A DNA stretch of 64,000 nt, taken from Valencia hispanica (Eukaryota > Chordata > Actinopteri > Cyprinodontiformes > Valenciidae). The position numbers and the translations under genes are program-made. The stretch is from positions 12,680,501 through 12,744,500 of the forward strand of contig OY747723.1 in NCBI GenBank assembly GCA_963556495.2. Direction: 5' to 3'. Of this stretch, positions 1-64,000 are shown one piece after another; the first letter of the stretch is position 1, and every line of letters starts with the position of its first letter. Below the pieces are notes generated by a model, which did no database searches, was not told the DNA's origin, and was given only the letters and a program-made list of their open reading frames with translations.

Positions 1-2533
1 AACATACTATTGAATGGTTTTCAGTATTCCCTCCCCCCAGATAAAAACCTGAAAAGGGTTCAACAAAGCATGCATTCTTGCTTTGTAGAATCCCCTTTTG
101 CTACAGATGGTGATGCAGGGTGAACCTTTTTTTTAGATGGACAAATATCCAAGCAATATCTAAATATCTTTATTTTAAATTACATCTAAAATCATTTTTT
201 ATAGGTTTATTGGAAGTGTAAGCAAAATTCTCTTGATTAATAATCTTTATTAGAAGAGCTATACATCAGCACACCTCATAAAAAACAAATTATATACAAG
301 TTGTGCTTTTTCTTTTATTCTGTATCTGTGTTATGAGCAGCTTGGTCACAGAGGTGCTGTCAATGTTTAAAGATAAGATTTCTGATAGGGGCTATAATAC
401 AGGGGTAGCTTAGTGGGTAGAGTAGTTGTCTTGGAATTAGCAGGTTAAAGGATAGACTCCAGCTTCCTCCTGACACATGTTGATGTGCCCCTGGGCCAAG
501 GCACTTAACCCAGGTTGCCTACCGGTGTATATACGTGTCCGTGTTTGGGAGTGCGAATGGGTGAATGTGGCTCTACTATAGAGCACTTTGAGTGGTCAGT
601 ATGACTAGAAAATTACTATAGAAGCTCAGCCCATTTACCATACTTCATGCTGAGAAACTGACATTTTTACTTTAGGGGAAAAAAAACAAGTTAATCTCTA
701 GAGATATGCAGAAAGTATCTTGTGTGTGCACAGTCTTTAAAACTTTTTATGACACTATAAATTATAAACAGTGGTTTGGTTTACTATGTAAATATATTTT
801 AGCTTTACCCCTCTTCTCTCCTGGCCCGGCGCCAATTTAGTTATCGGCCCCGCCCAAGACAGATTACAACGCATGTAAAATAAGTTGCAACCATGCAATG
901 TATTGACCCAAGACAACCAGCAGAGGGTACTGTAGAGAATAAATCGGGGTTTTTTGGAAGCGGTAAAGAAGATACTTTGATACAGTTGTATGCCGAAATT
1001 GACATTAGAGCTTGGCCTAATACAAACAAGAGCAAAGCTAGCAAAAGCAGGGACGGTGCTAATACATCAGTAGTCTTAGAAAGGCAAGTGCAACCAGTCG
1101 TTGCGGTCACAAGCGCTTCCTCCACTCTCCTTGCATACACCAGTCGCTGCAGACGTTGCCCGTGGTGTCAGACACTCCACCACTGGAGGGCAGCAGCAGC
1201 ATGGATTACTCATATTCAAATGAGTTCGGGGTGGAAAAGCCTAAACAAGTGCGCCTTGAAAATGATCCGGTTGATGTAAAAAGACAGTTTTTGTTTGGGA
1301 TTGCTCTGTTCTGTTAATAATTTGAGGCTTCGAACGGTTAGTTGTTTGACAGAAGTGTTTACTGTGTAAACACTTGATTGGCATACATCATTGCAATCTC
1401 ATGAATCTTAGCTCTCCAATGGTGTAACAAGTCTGGTTCTCTTAATTAAGTTGCCAGCAGTGCTTTGTTATTATGTAGTCCCAAGTCTAAATCGGCTCCT
1501 GTAATTCCTTCCTGTTACTTATTATTTTCATTTGAAATCAATATGATTATTGAGGTCACCAAGAATAATTAGGATCATCATTGAGTAATTTTCATGACTT
1601 TTGTACACAAAATGCTAGCTGTTACCATTCACTTACATTGTTTATGCTAAGCTACAGCAAACCAACTGCTGCCAGATAAGCAGAATGACTGGGCTGGTTA
1701 CAAAATGCTTTTTCAAACTTTTCTAACTCATTATTGCTCAGTCTCAAGTCTTTTGCAATGCAATTAGTAGAGCTAAATTTTATTTAGGCGCATTGGAGTA
1801 AAGTGGGGTAAACACAAAAGCACATGACAATGTTAAGAATTTCTGTTTGAAAATATTTTTAAAACTATCACATAAAATCCCAATACAATACATTCCAGAT
1901 TTTTGGTTGTGACAAAATGTTCAAAGGTTCAACTAGTCTAAATACCTTTGCAAAGCTCTTAATGAACATTTAATGGACATGGAAAAGTTGCAACTGTCAC
2001 CTTTGTTGATTTTTCAACTAAGTAACACAAACTACAGCCGATCTTGTTGAGGCACCGTGTCTCTCCTGTTTTCACCGTAATCTTACCAGGTTTCTAATGT
2101 GTCTAATCTCCTCTGTGAGCTGTCCTGTCTAAATAAATAACTAAAGACTAGCACGACCTGCATTCCAACTCTCTATTTAAAATTTAAAGCAACTTAGTAA
2201 TGCAAAAAAATGACCACATTACGCCACTCTTGCACTCTATTTATCATGCTTACTGGGTACGTGCTCTCTCTAATGCTTGATCAATGGTTTCTTTGTCTTC
2301 CAGTAAACAGGAAAAGAAAAAGGAAAATATCCAACTCTAGAATAGAAGAGTGACTGAATTTAGTACAGAAGAGGTAAGCAGAATTAATTAAGAAAAGCTT
2401 TAATTCAAGTGAATTATCTTTTTAGGTAAAGCAGAATCAGTGGTTTTACTTAAAAGGCCTCAATCCACTTCAGGGCATCTTTGATCAGACAATCTTAGGC
2501 CAGAGTTGGTGGTTTCACCTTCATGCTAATTAC
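1..2533. other. kcnh7 intron downstream of the last visible exon
   Basis: AT-rich intronic DNA. Apart from a SINE-like repeat at 401-640 I recognise no gene. The stretch 800-1330 is noticeably richer in GC and CpG than its surroundings and carries short open frames on both strands with no recognisable domain. No further kcnh7 coding exon was found here, so the next exon of the gene lies left of the window. Confidence 0.6.
401..640 (+). repeat. tRNA-derived SINE-like repeat (copy 1)
   Basis: Starts with a tRNA A-box-like segment (GTAGCTTAGTGGGTAGAG) and continues with the family's hallmark text: CCTGGGCCAAGGCACTTAACCC, a block of GTGTTTGGGAGTGCGAATGG type, then GAGCACTTTGAGTGGTCAG and a terminal CCCATTTACCAT. 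The same architecture recurs at 20163-20485, 21165-21380, 43932-44225 and, inverted, at 44646-44955. This is the most diverged copy. Classification as tRNA-derived is inferred from A-box and B-box placement. Confidence 0.65.
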
Positions 2534-61639
<59,106 letters not shown>

Positions 61640-62209
61640 CTGTGAGGAGGAAAAAGACAGGGGAACTGCAGGTGAGTGAAGAAGTTCGGCGTTCAATCAT
61701 GAATAAAAGTGGCGTCAAACCTGAAATCGCACCCTATGGAGAGTTCATTATAGTAAGGCACACATATTAGTGCGTCATCTATTCTCAGAGATTACAATGA
61801 AAATTACACTTAAGGGGTGAAGTAGACTGACTGGGATGAGGGGCACTAAATCTCCTTATATTTAAATGCAATATGGCCCATCTCACCCTATCCTTACCAT
61901 TCTGCTCTGTTCCACCAACCCTGTGCATATCTAAAGGAGTGATTTATCATAAAATACAACATTTTGTTATTACCAATCATTGATTCAAGTTTTTTTTTAA
62001 TGCAGTCTAAACTTTTATTTTCATTCTTAACATTTGATGTGCACGTTGGGGAGGGCTTGGCTTGGTCTGCCGATATCACAATTGGATAAATACACCACTA
62101 CTTGTTTGTTAGACCAAGAAATCCGAGATATGTGTAGATTTAGGATGGTTAAAGGTAAGAGTTTAACTTTTTGAGCTTTTGAGAGCAAACAGGCTCCACC
62201 ACTTTACAT
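61640..62209. other. intron sequence, nothing recognised
   Basis: Intron upstream of the microexon. No coding or mobile feature recognised. Confidence 0.45.
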
Positions 62210-62374
62210 CATCATCATTCACTACATCCATGAACCTTCTCTGTGGTCTTCCACTTTCCTCCTCCTTGGCAGCCATATTCAACATCCTTTGACATGATAT
62301 GAACCATCTGTACTCTTAACATCCCCAAACCATCTCAGCCTAGCTTTTTTTAAAGTGCTCCAAATCTGTTTAAT

Positions 62375-62535
62375 CTGGAGAGTCTTGTGTGATGTAGAGG
62401 TAGGGAAGGCACCCCATTTCCAGAGGCTATTAGATTTCAACGCAGCTGTCCGGGGTTTGATTCCCAGCCTTGGGCTGCACGTCTCCCCTCCTTTTCTTGC
62501 TGCGTTTCTCCTGTCTAGATACTGCAAACAAAGCC
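62375..62535 (+). repeat. tRNA-derived SINE-like fragment
   Basis: Contains a B-box-like GGGGTTTGATTCCCAG and the CTGCGTTTCTCCTGTCTAGA tail that is common in a fish SINE family. A-box region is decayed (GATGTAGAGGTAGGG). Confidence 0.45.
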
Positions 62536-62754
62536 CCCCCCCATCTTTAAATATTGTCACCTTCTCCAAATGAAACATAATTCGCTCTTGTAAAGCTTAC
62601 CTTAAACTCTTGCAGCTATCTTTCAACTCAACCCCAAATCAACTTTTTTCATGATAAACTGTTTAAGTGATAGTTCTGTTTACATGTGTATTAATTATTG
62701 TTGTATTTTCGTGCGTATTTTTTAAAATATAAATTTTCTGCCTAAAACCATTAG

Positions 62755-63068
62755 TGTGGCGCCCTCTTCAGGTTATAAATCTTCACTACACTTGAATTAG
62801 AATCAGCCATCCCCGTTGGCTCTGCGGTGAGCTCTGAACTATCATGTCAGCTGTAATGCCCGCTGTGGGGTATAAAAGCTGTTGGGTGTCGGACACGCCT
62901 CCGCAGTGAGTTGAAGTTGGAATAGCAAAGAAGCATTGATGCCGCCCAGCCCTCCCCCCCCCCCCCCCCCCCCCCCGCCGTCCCTAGGTCTGCCAGGCAA
63001 ATTTTTCAACCAGGAAATGTGGGCGGAGTTAGACTCTGGTAGGGGGATGAGTTGCTCTTTAACTACCC
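62755..63068 (-). repeat. Dispersed repeat, unidentified family (copy B)
   Basis: Reverse complement of copy A at 40193-40408 with extra internal sequence including a TATAAAAG segment. Shared blocks: TTAAAGAGCAACTCA, CTACCAGAGTCTAACTC-type, TTGCCTGGCAGACC, GGAGGGCTGGGCG, TTGCTATTCCAACTTCAACT, CTGAAGAGGGCG. Inserted in LINE debris. Confidence 0.72.
62954..62976. repeat. Homopolymer run of 23 C
   Basis: Lies inside dispersed repeat copy B where copy A has a short G run (CGCCGGGGGAGGG on the opposite strand). It generates a spurious poly-Pro open frame at 62936-63187. Confidence 0.95.
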
Positions 63069-63700
63069 CTTACACTTCTGTTCATCCAGACTATGCTGCC
63101 TGCACCTTCTTCATTAGTCTTGTGCACTGCCTTTTGCTCTGGATTGTTAACCTTAGCTACTTGACTCATTCTCTAGTATGCCTCTAGTATTTATAGCTTC
63201 GTTGTTTCATGTGTCTTCCATTTCCCTTTTCCCCAGAACACAGTTCCACCTCGTCAGGTTGTTCTCCCTACTCTCACTACTTATCACAATGTTGTCTGTG
63301 AATATTGTAATCCATGGAAATTCCTGCCTCACCTCTTCTTTCAACTTGTCCATCACCATTGCAAACAAGGATGGGCTCAAAGCAGATCACTTTCAAACCA
63401 TCTTTCATGCTTCTCCACTGCCTACACTGTCCTTGTATATGACTTTCCCCGCCATCACAAACCTCTCTGCTAGACCTGACTTCTAATGCAGCTATTTTTG
63501 ACTTCTTTATACTTCTCTGTCAACACTCTCAAAGCAAACATGGCATTTGTAATGCTCTTTGTCTTCGTAAAACCTAACCGCCGCTGTCGGAGCATCCCTT
63601 CTCTTCTTAACCTAACTATCTCCATACAGCTCTGTACATCACCCTTGTTCTTGAAATTAGTAACCAGCCCGTGGATCAAACATAAATGCGTCATATGCAG

Positions 63701-64000
63701 AGAAGGTCTAAACTATTTACTTTTCTAGATTTTTTTTAGTGTCTAATGGGCTACAACCACATGCTGTTTTGCAACAAAGTTGAGGAACTACGAATTACTT
63801 CCCTGAGGAATACTCCCTTTCCTTAAATGCTGTATTTATTCAACCAGAACAAAGCTGCATTGCAGATCCATTTGTATGCATTTACTAATTGATTCAAGGT
63901 AATATTCTCACAGAGGGACCATCACCCCTTTATTCTTATTAATACTCCAACTCTCAAGGGGAGAAACTTACACCAGCAGCTAATTTGACTGTGGACTGGG
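63701..64000. other. intron sequence, nothing recognised
   Basis: AT-rich. The upstream kcnh7 exon that should precede the microexon was not found here. Confidence 0.45.

Larger units (their letters stand above)
62210..63700 (-). mobile_element. RTE-like LINE debris, split
   Basis: Minus strand. Piece 63190-63700 reads RQRRLGFTKTKSITNAMFAL and RVLTEKYKE, then SLFAMVMDKLKEEVRQEFPW and ITIFTDNIVISSESREN, the RT palm of RTE/L1-like reverse transcriptases with FADD decayed to FTDN. Piece 62210-62365 reads KKARLRWFGDVKSTDGS and a GRRKRG-type end, the C-terminal part. Between them lie a SINE-like unit and a dispersed repeat. Non-functional. Confidence 0.65.

Noticed and set aside
62936..63187. Poly-proline open frame
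   Set aside because: Created by the 23-C homopolymer inside a dispersed repeat.

Overview
This window is vertebrate nuclear DNA, almost certainly from a ray-finned (teleost) fish. The evidence is a multi-exon animal ion-channel gene with two very short introns (80 and 104 bp), and introns packed with fish-typical mobile DNA: Tc1-like transposons, L2 and CR1/Rex1-like LINEs, hAT and TTAA-target elements, and tRNA-derived SINE-like repeats. The species cannot be named from the sequence.

The one host gene I can support is kcnh7 (ERG3, Kv11.3), an ether-a-go-go-related voltage-gated K+ channel on the minus strand. Eight coding exons, joined in phase, encode about 574 continuous residues: 61619-61639 (a 21-nt microexon), 54660-54874, 38191-38616, 14847-15078, 14599-14766, 14295-14494, 7882-8134 and 2534-2739. 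They cover the pre-S1 linker, S1-S6 with the pore, the C-linker and most of the cyclic-nucleotide-binding homology domain. The PAS-domain exons lie to the right of the window and the C-terminal tail exons to the left. KCNH7 is preferred over KCNH2 and KCNH6 because of the pre-S1 linker, the NMV junction after S6, and the [13 protein letters not shown] segment.

Layout. 1-14 kb: the three downstream large introns, with two TTAA or hAT type DNA elements, a Tc1 copy interrupted by a 635-bp MITE, and a large fold-back. 14.3-15.1 kb: the pore exon cluster. 15.1-38.2 kb: a 23-kb intron with an old plus-strand LINE split by a second copy of that MITE and by a nearly complete L2 LINE (24.3-29.2 kb) whose ORF1 carries an SGNH esterase, plus a 5'-truncated CR1/Rex1-like LINE. 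38.2-38.6 kb: the S1-S3 exon. 38.6-54.7 kb: a 16-kb intron with a nearly readable Tc1 transposase and, at 47.4-54.45 kb, a stack of insertions (Tc1 holding a hAT, holding a hAT-like MITE, holding a THAP/TTAA element, holding a LINE). 54.9-61.6 kb: an intron dominated by two Tc1 elements, the second interrupted by a solo LTR. 61.6-64 kb: the microexon, then RTE-like LINE debris and a dispersed repeat with a 23-C run.

No autonomous mobile element looks functional: each coding copy has at least one stop, frameshift or deletion. The nested order gives a relative history of insertion. I see no second host gene, no RNA gene and no CRISPR-like array.
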